40,205 nucleotides of DNA from Chromatiales bacterium. GTDB taxonomy: Bacteria; Pseudomonadota; Gammaproteobacteria; Steroidobacterales; BM003. Below the pieces are notes generated by a model. The model searched no databases and was not told where the DNA came from. It saw only the letters and a list, made by a program, of their open reading frames with translations. Positions 1 through 8,473 of this stretch are shown here, one piece after another. The position numbers and the translations under genes were made by a program. The stretch's first letter is position 1; each line of letters begins with the position of its first letter. The stretch spans positions 1 through 40,205 of the forward strand of contig PKUM01000077.1 in NCBI GenBank assembly GCA_002868855.1, written 5' to 3'.

Positions 1-543
1 GAACGCGACCAGGCCATGCCCGATTACCATCGCAATGACTGCATAGCCCCCGCGTACGCGCTTATGAACCGCTGTCACAGCTTCGAAGACATGATTCGGC
101 TGCAGATGATCGTCGGCAACCGCTGCCAGTTCGTGGGCAAAAACATTGAGAAGCACTTCCGAATCAGAGGTGGTATTCAGATGCCTGCGGTCTTCCTGCA
201 ACAACAAACGGGTCAATTGGTCGCAGTTAGTCAGATTACCGTTATGCGCCAGGCAGATTCCGTAAGGCGAATTGACATAGAAAGGTTGCGAATCGGCGGA
301 CTTCGCGCAACCGGCGGTGGGATAGCGAACATGCCCGATACCGGCGTTACCTTTCAGCTTCAGCATATGGCGCTGCTGAAAAACATCGCGAACGAGACCG
401 TTCTTCTTACGAAGATTTAACAGGTTGCCGTTCATGGTCGCGATACCGGCGGCATCCTGACCACGATGCTGCAACACCGTCAAAGCATCGTACAGCGCCT
501 GATTAACCGGGTTCTGGCCAACAATTCCGACAATTCCGCACAT
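1..543 (-). CDS. purF: Amidophosphoribosyltransferase, N-terminal part (3' end beyond window)
   Basis: This catalyses the first committed step of purine synthesis, transferring ammonia from glutamine to PRPP to give phosphoribosylamine, in the cytoplasm. Only the first 181 codons are in the window. The translation starts MCGIVGIVG, so after Met removal Cys is the N-terminal nucleophile of the Ntn-type glutaminase domain. [12 protein letters not shown], the HVRYPTAG-type stretch and AHNGNLTN, all standard glutaminase motifs, follow in order. The PRPP-binding half lies left of the window. The ATG at 541-543 fits the family, because nothing may precede the catalytic Cys. It lies 54 bases downstream of cvpA, the same cvpA-purF order as in E. 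coli, and is probably cotranscribed with it. No frameshift is seen in the visible part. Confidence 0.95.
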   Translation of the reverse strand, partial: MCGIVGIVGQNPVNQALYDALTVLQHRGQDAAGIATMNGNLLNLRKKNGLVRDVFQQRHMLKLKGNAGIGHVRYPTAGCAKSADSQPFYVNSPYGICLAHNGNLTNCDQLTRLLLQEDRRHLNTTSDSEVLLNVFAHELAAVADDHLQPNHVFEAVTAVHKRVRGGYAVIAMVIGHGLVAF

Positions 544-597
544 AATGTTTCAGCCCGTCAACGATTGCCGTTACCAGATCCGCGCCACCGGCACGGT

Positions 598-1113
598 CTA
601 GTCTTCCCCCGAGGTTCCGAGTTGGATTTCCTCGCCTATATAGTCGATGCCCTCGCCTACGTAATCGCGAATCTGATCAGCGACCTGTAATCCATAAGGA
701 ACCAGTCTGGATTCGTCCCACCAGGGCTCGCGATCGAGTTCCAGGACCTGCGCGCCGAGCACAACCAGACAGACCAGTAAAACACCACGGACGAATCCGA
801 ATCCCATGCCGAGAACGCGATCGGTGCCCGATAGCCCGGTCTTGCGCACGGCCATGCCAATAAGGCGATTGACCACCGCACCGGCAACCACGACCAGGAC
901 GAAGGTCATCAGTCTTGCCGCCCAGATTTGCAGCGCCGGCGACGGCAATATTTCGGAGAAAACCGGCACGAAAATCTGGCCGAATTCCAGCGCCAGCCAC
1001 AGCGCCAGCACCCAGCTCGCAAGAGACAGGGCCTCGCGGAAAAAGCCGCGCATGAAGCCGAGCAATACCGATAACGCGACGAGACCAAGAAAAATGTAAT
1101 CGATTACTGGCAT
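598..1113 (-). CDS. cvpA: CvpA family inner-membrane protein
   Basis: A 171-residue protein of the CvpA (colicin V production) family. It has four hydrophobic segments, at roughly residues 4-22, 28-50, 62-85 and 100-122, and a short charged, acidic C-terminal tail. The N-terminal stretch of about 30 residues, with a GFMRGFFRE-type motif after the first membrane segment, is typical of the family. The molecular function is not settled; in E. coli the gene is needed for colicin V export and affects envelope integrity. It sits between dedD and purF, the classical order. The ATG at 1111-1113 has no strong Shine-Dalgarno sequence. The 173-base gap upstream carries a candidate promoter and hairpins, listed separately, so cvpA-purF is probably its own transcription unit. 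Confidence 0.92.
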   Translation of the reverse strand: MPVIDYIFLGLVALSVLLGFMRGFFREALSLASWVLALWLALEFGQIFVPVFSEILPSPALQIWAARLMTFVLVVVAGAVVNRLIGMAVRKTGLSGTDRVLGMGFGFVRGVLLVCLVVLGAQVLELDREPWWDESRLVPYGLQVADQIRDYVGEGIDYIGEEIQLGTSGED

Positions 1114-1188
1114 AGAAATAATCGCGCAGCGAAAGGGATGTGGGAAACCATCAACGGACCGTTGGTTGTCACGATGTCAGGCGGTCAC

Positions 1189-1234
1189 AAAAACCGCTGC
1201 CGACCGGCCCGAGCTCGACTCCCCCTGAGTCGGC
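1189..1234 (-). promoter_or_regulatory. Leader of cvpA-purF with two mutually exclusive hairpins
   Basis: Read on the minus strand, CGACTC (1232-1227) and GAGTCG (1221-1216) form a perfect 6-bp stem with a 5-base loop. The alternative is GCCGAC (1234-1229) pairing with GTCGGC (1204-1199), also 6 bp; the two share bases and cannot form together. The second is followed within a few bases by GCGG and then five Ts (1193-1189). This arrangement resembles an attenuator but could also be chance in GC-rich DNA. The rest of the 1114-1286 gap shows nothing else I can support, and no E. coli-type PurR palindrome. Confidence 0.35.
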
Positions 1235-1248
1235 TTCAAGGCGGCGTC

Positions 1249-1257
1249 ATTGTAACA
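1249..1257 (-). promoter_or_regulatory. Candidate extended -10 promoter for cvpA-purF
   Basis: The minus strand reads TGTTACAAT, an extended -10 element (TGn followed by TACAAT, five of six matches to consensus). No good -35 hexamer is found 16-18 bases upstream, as is common for extended -10 promoters. Transcription would start near 1242, just before the paired hairpins, giving a leader of about 130 bases before the cvpA ATG. Confidence 0.45.
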
Positions 1258-1286
1258 GAGCCACGGGACGGTGACTCCCTCCCCGC

Positions 1287-1895
1287 TCACGGATGCGGCA
1301 TGACCTTGGCCGCATGGCCACCGGCGCTGAGCCTGGCAACCAGCGCATCGGCTTCGGCGCGGCTGGCGACCGGTCCCACGCGGACCCGGTAGAGGGTGCG
1401 CCCGCCTTGCCTGATCTCCGAGACATAGGCGTCGAACCCGCCTGCTTTCAGCTCGCGGGTGATACGTGACGCGGAGCTCTCTTTCGCAAAACTGCCGACC
1501 TGTGCGGCCCAGTTGCCCGCCGCTGCCGGTGTCGCCGGGGCGGCCCTATCAACCTCCTTCTCCGGCTTCGGTGGCTCGGGTTCCGGTGTGGCCGCCGTTT
1601 TCGGCGGCGGCGTCTTCGCCACCGCGGTACTGGCCGGCGGTGGTTCCACCGGTTTTTCCTTCCTCGGCGGTTCCTTGACTTGCTGAGCCGATGTTTCCCT
1701 TGCGGCAGGCTTCGGCACCTGACCGTCGAGCGCGAGTTCCACTGTCCGTGAACGCGCGCCGGTATCGAGTTCGAGTTCCTTACGAACCGTCTCCTGCCCC
1801 GGACCGTCGAGCAGCGCCGGTATCAACAGGATCGCAATCGCTACCAGAACAATGGCGCCTATCATGCGTTCTTTCAGACGTTGCTCCATCGCCAT
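1287..1895 (-). CDS. dedD: SPOR-domain cell-division protein DedD
   Basis: A bitopic inner-membrane protein of the DedD type, expected to bind denuded peptidoglycan at the septum through its SPOR domain. From the ATG at 1895 it has 202 residues: a short cytoplasmic start (EQRLKERMIGA), one membrane segment at about 13-30 ending in LLDGPG, a Pro/Glu/Lys-rich periplasmic linker at about 50-120, and a C-terminal SPOR domain at about 128-202 (NWAAQVGSF at its start, YRVRVGP near its end). The reading frame stays open 30 codons further upstream, but those codons lack family similarity and overlap the folC 3' end, so I reject that start. A second ATG six bases downstream (1889) is equally possible. 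It lies 34 bases after folC in the usual folC-dedD order. Confidence 0.9.
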   Translation of the reverse strand: MAMEQRLKERMIGAIVLVAIAILLIPALLDGPGQETVRKELELDTGARSRTVELALDGQVPKPAARETSAQQVKEPPRKEKPVEPPPASTAVAKTPPPKTAATPEPEPPKPEKEVDRAAPATPAAAGNWAAQVGSFAKESSASRITRELKAGGFDAYVSEIRQGGRTLYRVRVGPVASRAEADALVARLSAGGHAAKVMPHP

Positions 1896-1929
1896 ACCAG
1901 TGTGTGTTTGCCGCCACCAGCCAGCGCAG

Positions 1930-3222
1930 TCAACGCTGCGCGGGCGCGGCGCAGTATAGCCCAAGCGCCTCCGCGGCGGGAGCAACTACGTAGAAGGACC
2001 CCAGCACCACAACCCGCTCGTCTATTGCCGCCGCGGCGCGCAGTCGGGCACATGCGGTCTGCGCCGACTCAGCCGTGCGCACATCTCGCGCCCCGCCTTC
2101 GCGCAACCGAGCGGCAAGGGTCTCGGCATCCTGGCCGCGCGGGCGATCAATCGGAATGGCTGTCCAGCAATCCACGCGTTCCGCCAGCGCCCGCGCGACG
2201 CCGACAGAGTCCTTGTCCTCCATCATCCCGATCAGGGCATGAGTGCGCCGGCGCGGCTCGGAAGCGAGCTGACGTGCGAGATTGGCGGCGGCGGCCGGAT
2301 TGTGGGCAACGTCCAGGATCCACTCGACACCGTCGACAAGCAAACGTTGAAATCTCCCGGGGACTTGCAGACCGCCAAGTGCGGCGCTCAGAGCGGACGA
2401 ATCCGGCAACATATCTTCACCCATGCATTCGAGCGCGGCGAGCACGCAAGCCAGATTTCGCCCCTCCACATTGCCGGTAATTGGCGTGTCGGGAAGCGCC
2501 GCTCGGCGCGTCGCCATGCCGAAAAAATCGAGCCCCTCGGCACGGCGTTCGATACGAAAATCCGGCCCGTAGCGGTATAACGTCGCGCCTATCGCCTCGG
2601 CGTGGGCCGCTACCGTGGCGGGCGGATCCGGATCGCCGACGATCGCCGGCTTGCCCGGACGGAATATCCCCGCTTTCTCATAGCCGATCCGGTCGCGAGT
2701 GGCGCCCAGCCAGTTCTGGTGATCGAGATCCACGGACGTGACGATCGCGACATCCGGATCGATCGCGTTGACTGCATCCAGGCGCCCCCCGAGGCCGACC
2801 TCCAACACGCCGACCTCGATATCGCTCCGATGGAAACCGAGCAAAGCGGCAGCCGTCGTAAATTCGAAAAAAGTCAGCGCTTTGCTATCACGAGCCAGCT
2901 CCACCGCTTCGAACCAGGAGATCAGCTCGGCATCGCTGGCCATCCTGCCGTCGATCCGGACGCGTTCGTTGAAACGCCACAGGTGGGGAGAGGTTAGCGC
3001 TGCAACGGATCGCCCTGCACCCCTAAGAACACTCTCGAGCATTGCGACCGTCGAACCCTTGCCGTTGGTTCCCGCCACGGTAATGACTTTGAACCCCGGT
3101 TCGGTGAGACCCAGGCGTTCGAGCACCAGCCCAATTCGCTCCAGCCCGAGATCGACGGCCTTCGGGTGCAGCATCTCGAGCCGCTGCAACCAGCTGTCAA
3201 TATCCGTGTCATCAGTACTCAC
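1930..3222 (-). CDS. folC: Bifunctional dihydrofolate synthase / folylpolyglutamate synthase
   Basis: An ATP-dependent Mur-ligase-family enzyme of 430 residues that adds glutamate to dihydropteroate and then to reduced folates. Visible motifs are the P-loop GTNGKGST near residue 52, TSPHLWRFNERV (folate/omega loop), the VGLGGRLDAVN metal/ATP region, DLDHQNWLG, and DVAHNPAAA in the C-terminal domain. The length is typical of bacterial FolC. The start is a GTG at 3220-3222; no clear Shine-Dalgarno is seen, but no closer start would keep the N-terminal helix. It follows accD by 67 bases and precedes dedD, the conserved accD-folC-dedD order. With folE2 elsewhere in the window it belongs to folate metabolism. 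Confidence 0.95.
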   Translation of the reverse strand: MSTDDTDIDSWLQRLEMLHPKAVDLGLERIGLVLERLGLTEPGFKVITVAGTNGKGSTVAMLESVLRGAGRSVAALTSPHLWRFNERVRIDGRMASDAELISWFEAVELARDSKALTFFEFTTAAALLGFHRSDIEVGVLEVGLGGRLDAVNAIDPDVAIVTSVDLDHQNWLGATRDRIGYEKAGIFRPGKPAIVGDPDPPATVAAHAEAIGATLYRYGPDFRIERRAEGLDFFGMATRRAALPDTPITGNVEGRNLACVLAALECMGEDMLPDSSALSAALGGLQVPGRFQRLLVDGVEWILDVAHNPAAAANLARQLASEPRRRTHALIGMMEDKDSVGVARALAERVDCWTAIPIDRPRGQDAETLAARLREGGARDVRTAESAQTACARLRAAAAIDERVVVLGSFYVVAPAAEALGLYCAAPAQR

Positions 3223-3289
3223 TGACCGACGTTTTCCCTGGATAGTCCAATTGCGCCCGGGGCGTGGCTACCCGAAGTAACAGCTTGCG

Positions 3290-4156
3290 TTATTCCACCT
3301 CGGTCTCGGGCATGCCGGCCAGTTTCGCAACCAACGCTGCGATCTGTTGCCGCATCTCGCGACGATCGACGATCATGTCCAGAGCGCCGTGCTCGAGCAG
3401 AAACTCGCTACGCTGAAATCCCTCGGGCAACGTCTGACGCACGGTCTGTTCGATGACCCGGGGACCGGCAAACCCGATGAGCGCCCTCGGTTCGGCAACG
3501 TTGATGTCGCCAAGCATTGCGAGACTCGCGGACACCCCACCGGTGGTCGGGTCGGTCATCACCGAAATGAACGGAATGCCCTCCCGACCGAGCCGCGCCA
3601 ATGCGGCGCTGGTCTTCGCCATCTGCATCAGCGAAAACAGCGCCTCCTGCATCCTCGCACCGCCGCTTGCCGAAAAACAGATCAGCGGCCGCCGTTCTGC
3701 CAGCGCAAGCTCCGCCGCCCGCACGAATTTCTCGCCGACGACCGATCCCATCGATCCACCCATGAACTTGAATTCGAAGGCGCACACGACGACCGGGACC
3801 TTGCCGACCTCGCCCGTCATCGCAATCAGCGCATCCTTTTCGTCCACCGCCTTCTGACTTTGCAACAAGCGGTCACGATAGCGCTTGGTATCTTTGAACT
3901 TCAAAGGATCAAGCGGTTCGAGATTGGCAAAGACTTCCTCTCCGCTGCCAGCGTCGAGGAATTTATCGAGGCGCACGCGCGCACTGATCCGCATGTGGTG
4001 CTCACACTTCGGGCACACGAATAGATTGCGCTCGAGCTCGGCGCGATACAAAACGGCATCGCATGCCGGGCACTTTGACCACAGCCCTTCCGGGATCGAG
4101 CGCGTGCGGCGTTCGGTCTTGATCCGCGACGGCATCAGTTTTTCGAACCAGCTCAT
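3290..4156 (-). CDS. accD: Acetyl-CoA carboxylase carboxyltransferase subunit beta
   Basis: The beta subunit of the carboxyltransferase that makes malonyl-CoA for fatty acid synthesis, acting with AccA. From the ATG at 4156 it has 288 residues. A zinc ribbon is formed by Cys29, Cys32, Cys48 and Cys51, followed by the crotonase-fold domain with the SGGARMQE motif, [11 protein letters not shown] and the [11 protein letters not shown] oxyanion region. An in-frame extension of 23 codons upstream is not family-like and overlaps the truA 3' end, so the MSWFEKL start is chosen; it matches typical AccD N-termini. The gap to truA is 16 bases. Neither dedA (as in E. coli) nor trpF/trpBA (as in Pseudomonas) lies between truA and accD here. 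Confidence 0.96.
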   Translation of the reverse strand: MSWFEKLMPSRIKTERRTRSIPEGLWSKCPACDAVLYRAELERNLFVCPKCEHHMRISARVRLDKFLDAGSGEEVFANLEPLDPLKFKDTKRYRDRLLQSQKAVDEKDALIAMTGEVGKVPVVVCAFEFKFMGGSMGSVVGEKFVRAAELALAERRPLICFSASGGARMQEALFSLMQMAKTSAALARLGREGIPFISVMTDPTTGGVSASLAMLGDINVAEPRALIGFAGPRVIEQTVRQTLPEGFQRSEFLLEHGALDMIVDRREMRQQIAALVAKLAGMPETEVE

Positions 4157-4172
4157 GCTCTTGGTGCCCGCT

Positions 4173-4988
4173 TCAGGTCCAGCCAGGTAAAGGCATGATA
4201 AACGAATCCGGCACCGCGGCGACAACCTCGTTCTCGGGCAATCCGAATTCCGGCGGATAAGCGACTGCCGTGAAGTACAGACCCTCCGGCGGTGCGGTTA
4301 CGCCCGCGCGCTTGCGATCGCGCTGTCGCAGAACTTCTGCCACCCAGTCGGGATCGCGCTCCGCCAGACCTACCTTGATCAGGGCCCCGGCGATGTTTCG
4401 CACCATATGCTGCAAAAACGCGTTGGCACAAATCGTCAGCCAGATGAAATCGTGTTGGCGTACGACATCGAGCTGGTGGATCGTCCTGGTCGCGGTATTC
4501 GCCTGACAATTGGCCGCGCGAAACGAACTGAAATCGTGTTCGCCGAGCAAATACGTGGCAGCCCGCTGCATCAGGTCCGCGTCGAGCGGGCGGTGGATCC
4601 AGCAGGCACGATCGCGCAACAGGCTGGATCGGACCCGGCGATTGACAATCAGGTATCTGTAGGTGCGGCGACGCGCACTGAAACGGGCGTGAAAATCCGG
4701 CGCCACGACCCTGGCCCAGGTCGCATTCACATCGTCCGGCAAATTGCTATTTACACCCAGAACCCACGAGCGCTCGCCGCGCCGGGCGGATGTGTCAAAG
4801 TGGATCACCTGGCCGATGGCATGCACGCCGGAGTCGGTGCGGCCAGCGCAAACCGCCTTGACCGGCTCGTTGGCTACAACGCTCAGTGCGCGCTCCACGC
4901 AGGACTGAACGTCGCGGCCGTCCTTCTGAATCTGCCAGCCGTAGAACGCGGTGCCGTCATACTCGACGGCCATGGCTATTCTGGACAT
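4173..4988 (-). CDS. truA: tRNA pseudouridine(38-40) synthase TruA
   Basis: This converts uridines 38-40 of the tRNA anticodon stem to pseudouridine. It has 271 residues, the normal length. The catalytic aspartate is Asp52 in GRTDSGVHA. Other family blocks are [12 protein letters not shown] at the start, [14 protein letters not shown], and [12 protein letters not shown], followed by [11 protein letters not shown]. The ATG at 4986-4988 gives a family-typical N-terminus ([12 protein letters not shown]); a GGAGG lies rather far upstream (about 17 bases). It follows fimV by 52 bases, the fimV-truA order seen in pseudomonads, and probably shares its transcript with accD. Confidence 0.96.
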   Translation of the reverse strand: MSRIAMAVEYDGTAFYGWQIQKDGRDVQSCVERALSVVANEPVKAVCAGRTDSGVHAIGQVIHFDTSARRGERSWVLGVNSNLPDDVNATWARVVAPDFHARFSARRRTYRYLIVNRRVRSSLLRDRACWIHRPLDADLMQRAATYLLGEHDFSSFRAANCQANTATRTIHQLDVVRQHDFIWLTICANAFLQHMVRNIAGALIKVGLAERDPDWVAEVLRQRDRKRAGVTAPPEGLYFTAVAYPPEFGLPENEVVAAVPDSFIMPLPGWT

Positions 4989-5040
4989 GGCACCGGCGGA
5001 GACGCTCCTCCGATCTGGGCGCCGTAACCGGCGCTCGCCA

Positions 5041-8000
5041 TCAGGACAGGCTTTTTATCAAACGTTCGGCGTCAGCTCTCTGGCCCTCGTCGCCTTCGTC
5101 CAGCACTTCTTCGAGTATGCTGCGTGCGCCGTCCGGATCGCCCATGTCCATGTAAGCGCGGGCAAGATCGAGCTTGGTACCAATCTCGCTCATCGTGACC
5201 GCATCGCCCGCGGGCTGCAAGAATTCGTCAGACGGCAGCACCTCGGTTGCCGTGGGGTCATCGTCCACCCCGCGCAGCTCTTCGCCGATATCGAGGTCCA
5301 GCACGGCCGTATCGTCGGGCCGCTCCAGCACGCCGGTCGACTCCGGGCTCTCGAAAATACCCGTTGCACCGGGGCTGTCGAAAATCCCAGTTGCCTCGAC
5401 GTTCTCCAGCAGATCGCCATCCGCGGAAGCGGTAGCCTCTGCGTCCGCGACACCGGGCTGTTCGACCGTATCGCCAAACTCTGCACTCTCGGCGGCATCG
5501 ATCATGTCGCCGAGGTCGAGATCGATACCGGTCGGATCATCGATCGCCCTGACAGACTCCGGCTCATTGGCGAAAATCTCGGCGGCATCCGGCAAGGCGC
5601 TGGCAAGTATCGTCGCGTCTTCGTCCCCGATCACCTCTTCCGGCCCGGCAAGATCTGTCGCGGCCAGGGTCTCGGTTTCGGCGTGCCCGGCATCCTCGTC
5701 TGCGGTCTCTTCGGAAAAGTCGAAGTCGACCTTGCGAATGCCGGTTGACTCGGCGCCCTCCGCCGCGGTCAGGTCTTCGTCTTCTTCTGCCGCGAGGGCC
5801 TCGGCCTGACCGGTACGATCCAGCGGTCCGAGGAAACTGTCGTCGAGATTGACATCGAGCCCGAGATCGTCGAGATCGATTTCTGCGGTTTCGGACGTCC
5901 TGTCGCCGTCAAACTCCGAACCAGCGTCGAGATCGAATTTCTGCTCGATGGTGTCGGCCAGTTCCTCAGCGTTATCGAATCCCGGCGTCTCCAGCGTCGG
6001 CGTCTCCATCGTCGGCATGTCAGCGGCCGGAGTCTCCAGCGTCGTCGTCTCCATCGTCGGTGTATCCAGCGACACGCTTTCGATCGTGGGCGTTTCTAAA
6101 GTGGCATTCTCGGCTGCCACGGTCTCGAGCGTCGGGCTCTCCTGGGTATCGCCGCTGAAATCGAAATCGAGTTCTTCGTCGTCTTCACCGGCGTCGGCCC
6201 AGATCTTTTCCTCGGCCACAGCGCCGGTGTCCGTCAATACCGGCGTTTCGCGGGTATCTCCGCCCGTCTCCAACGCATCACCGAAATCGAGATCGACACT
6301 GCCTTGATCCTCCTCCGCCAGCGACAGGTCAACGGGCGGAGCAACCGCCGTCGCCTCCAGCGCGAGATCGACCGGCTCTTCGCCCGAGGACCGCAGCTCG
6401 CCCGAGAAAATCGGCTCCTCCGGGGCGATTTGCTTGCCCATGATCAGGATCTTGTCCCAATCCGAATCGGCCCCCTCGTCACGGGTGTCGAACAACTTCT
6501 GGGCACTTTGGAGGAATTGGTCCTTATTGCCCCAGACAAAGTAAATTTCCGCCAGCTTTGCCCTGAGGTCATGCCGTTCCGGCGCCTTGTTCAGCGCGGA
6601 TCTGACGACATCGGCCGCCTGGTCGTAGAGACCGTAGGCCATGTGGAAATCGGCTTCGCCGATCGGGTCGCCCTGATCCTGGCCAAGGCGCTCCATGATG
6701 GTATTGGACAACTCGTCGATGGCCGAAATTTCCGCTTTCCCGGGCTTCACTTCCGGGAGCGGCTCGGCCGGAGTCTCGGCTGCACCCAAATCGTCGAAGG
6801 TCGGTAGTTCGAGACTGCCGGTCGTCTCCGCAGTCGTTTCGAAATCAGGGAGTTCGAAGCTGCCGGTCGCATCTGTCCGAGGCTCGAAAACCGGGATTTC
6901 CATGCTGCCGGTATCCTCGGCGGAAACCCCTTCTTCGACCACGATCGACTCTTCGCCGCGAGCACGAACCGGAAGCTCCGTCAGCGTCTGCGTCTGACCC
7001 GTGAGTGACGAATCGTCGGCGGCCTGACCGGCACTGTCCCAGGGTTCGACGAATTCTTCGGTCGCCGCGCGGCGGCGGCGGAGCACCGCCAGCAGGGCTG
7101 CAACAATGACGCCAAGACCAAGCAGAATCAGGAACAATGGTGCAGTGACAAAACTGATCACCTTGCCGAACAACGACTCATCCGCAGCGGGTTGCGCGAG
7201 CCGTGCAGCGGGTTGGACCGGTGCCGGCGGCGTTTCCGTTTCCGCGGCCGGTTCCGGCTGCGGCGCCAGTTCCTCAGGCTGAGCCGGCGAAACCGGTGCC
7301 ACTACCTCCGATTCGGCCTCCTCGATTGCCTGCAGGCGCTGCTGCAACTGCGCCATCTCTTCGTCGCGTAACTGCAGCAGCCTTTGCGTTTCCTCGAGCT
7401 CATCGCGAACGCCAGCGAGTTCGTCGCGAAGCTCGACGTTCTCTTTTGTCAGCTCGGCATCGCCGGTAACCGGCTGGCCACCTACACCGGGCGAGCTCTC
7501 CTCGCTCGGCGGGCGCAGTTCGAGCCGGGCGACCGGCTCCGACGGCGCGGAATAGGCACTGCCGCTGCGCCACTCGTCATACTGGCGTGCGACTTCGGCA
7601 TTGGCCTGGGAAGCGGAAATTGCAGTCACCGCGGAACGGTCGGGTATTCGGAGGATCGAACCCGCCCGCACAAGATTGATGTTCTGCCCCATGAACGCGT
7701 TGGGATTGGCTTCGTAAATCGCCATCATCATCTGGTTGACGGAAACGCTAGTGTCGGGCCGGTAGCGATCTGCAATCTTCCACAACGTGTCGTTTCGCTG
7801 CACCCGGTAACTGTCGCCCGGCGCATCGAAAGGCTGACCGGCAGGCTGATCTGCCGGCGCGGCACGCGGTGCAGGTGGTGGCGGTTGCCGTACCACCGTG
7901 CCCGTTGTCCGGCTTTCCGTTGCGGTACTCGGCGCCTGAACCGGGGCCGGAGCAGGTGCCGGAGCGACAAATGTCGGCGGATCCAGAAACACCGTGTACT

Positions 8001-8367
8001 CGCGCAGCAGGCGGCCGCGGGCCCAGACCGCTTCAACCAGAATCGTGACAAATGGTTCTGTCACGGAAGCCGAGGAAGTCACGATGACGACCGCGTTCCC
8101 GTCCGGGCGCAATTCAGTCCTCAGGTTGAATCCCTGCAAATATTCGGGATAGTCAAGTCCGAGACGATCGAATGCGGCACGCGACGCCAGCTGCACCGTC
8201 AGTCCCGTAACGTCGTCGCGATTTGCCCCGTCGACCGTGATTTCGGCGCGAAATGGCTGGTTGAGGTTCGATTTGAGATCGATGTCACCCAGCGCCAGCC
8301 CCCAGGCAGGCGCCGACATCAGATAAACGCTAAGCAGCAGACTCAAGATGGAAATATGCCGCGCCAT
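5041..8367 (-). CDS. fimV: FimV-family polar / type IV pilus assembly scaffold
   Basis: A large inner-membrane scaffold (1108 residues) of the FimV/HubP type, which in relatives places type IV pilus and polar machinery and controls cAMP signalling. The order is: signal peptide 1-25, periplasmic FimV N-terminal domain 26-130, Pro/Ala linker, LysM peptidoglycan-binding domain about 187-241, coiled coil about 305-352, membrane helix about 406-428 followed by an RRRR stop, then a very acidic cytoplasmic region. This region contains a TPR-like segment starting around DPIGEADFHMAYGLY and the short conserved FimV C-terminal domain (LARAYMDMGD...LEEVLDEG). The acidic part contains three sets of short repeats (listed separately). 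The start at 8367 is preferred over the in-frame ATG at 8388 because AAAGGGAG lies just upstream and the signal peptide then begins correctly. Its neighbours asd and truA match the pseudomonad arrangement. Confidence 0.93.
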   Translation of the reverse strand: MARHISILSLLLSVYLMSAPAWGLALGDIDLKSNLNQPFRAEITVDGANRDDVTGLTVQLASRAAFDRLGLDYPEYLQGFNLRTELRPDGNAVVIVTSSASVTEPFVTILVEAVWARGRLLREYTVFLDPPTFVAPAPAPAPVQAPSTATESRTTGTVVRQPPPPAPRAAPADQPAGQPFDAPGDSYRVQRNDTLWKIADRYRPDTSVSVNQMMMAIYEANPNAFMGQNINLVRAGSILRIPDRSAVTAISASQANAEVARQYDEWRSGSAYSAPSEPVARLELRPPSEESSPGVGGQPVTGDAELTKENVELRDELAGVRDELEETQRLLQLRDEEMAQLQQRLQAIEEAESEVVAPVSPAQPEELAPQPEPAAETETPPAPVQPAARLAQPAADESLFGKVISFVTAPLFLILLGLGVIVAALLAVLRRRRAATEEFVEPWDSAGQAADDSSLTGQTQTLTELPVRARGEESIVVEEGVSAEDTGSMEIPVFEPRTDATGSFELPDFETTAETTGSLELPTFDDLGAAETPAEPLPEVKPGKAEISAIDELSNTIMERLGQDQGDPIGEADFHMAYGLYDQAADVVRSALNKAPERHDLRAKLAEIYFVWGNKDQFLQSAQKLFDTRDEGADSDWDKILIMGKQIAPEEPIFSGELRSSGEEPVDLALEATAVAPPVDLSLAEEDQGSVDLDFGDALETGGDTRETPVLTDTGAVAEEKIWADAGEDDEELDFDFSGDTQESPTLETVAAENATLETPTIESVSLDTPTMETTTLETPAADMPTMETPTLETPGFDNAEELADTIEQKFDLDAGSEFDGDRTSETAEIDLDDLGLDVNLDDSFLGPLDRTGQAEALAAEEDEDLTAAEGAESTGIRKVDFDFSEETADEDAGHAETETLAATDLAGPEEVIGDEDATILASALPDAAEIFANEPESVRAIDDPTGIDLDLGDMIDAAESAEFGDTVEQPGVADAEATASADGDLLENVEATGIFDSPGATGIFESPESTGVLERPDDTAVLDLDIGEELRGVDDDPTATEVLPSDEFLQPAGDAVTMSEIGTKLDLARAYMDMGDPDGARSILEEVLDEGDEGQRADAERLIKSLS
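5280..5410 (-). repeat. TGIF-x-SP repeats in the FimV cytoplasmic region
   Basis: The fimV translation here has three or four copies of a roughly ten-residue unit, ATGIFDSP, ATGIFESP, STGVLERP and a decayed DTAVLDL. The DNA copies are similar to each other, so the array looks like recent tandem duplication within the acidic domain. Confidence 0.7.
5972..6145 (-). repeat. T-x-E-T-P minisatellite in the FimV acidic region
   Basis: About eight units of the form (T/S)(L/M/I)(E/D)(T/S), often followed by P and T, occupy roughly 58 codons of fimV. At the DNA level the unit recurs as variants of a GTCTCCA(G/T)CGTCGG-like word on the plus strand. Copy number of such arrays often varies between strains. 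Confidence 0.7.
6795..6930 (-). repeat. TGS-x-E-x-P-x-F repeats in FimV
   Basis: Three units, TGSMEIPVF, TGSFELPDF and TGSLELPTF, lie just after the membrane helix region of FimV, spaced about 14 residues apart. The repeated threonines and aromatic residues could be modification or docking sites; that is inference. Confidence 0.65.
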
Positions 8368-8406
8368 GAATGCTCCCTTTGGTCCCATACCCCAATTCGG
8401 GCCGAT

Positions 8407-8428
8407 CGAGCCAACGTTTTACGGCTCG
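8407..8428 (-). promoter_or_regulatory. Hairpin in the fimV 5' leader
   Basis: The minus strand contains CGAGCC, a 10-base loop, then GGCTCG: a perfect 6-bp stem about 40 bases before the fimV ATG. It sits in the 106-base asd-fimV gap, just downstream of a much more AT-rich stretch (8429-8475) that includes TTGAAA followed 16 bases later by TATGCG, a weak promoter candidate. There is no T-run after the stem, so it does not look like an intrinsic terminator of asd. Confidence 0.4.
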
Positions 8429-8473
8429 CATAGAAGCTAATAAGCCTCTTTCAAATAATCGGCTAACTATAGC

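Noticed and set aside
7384-8433. 349-codon open frame on the plus strand across the fimV 5' half
   Set aside because: It is antisense to the well-supported fimV and shows no protein family features; long antisense frames are expected in GC-rich DNA.
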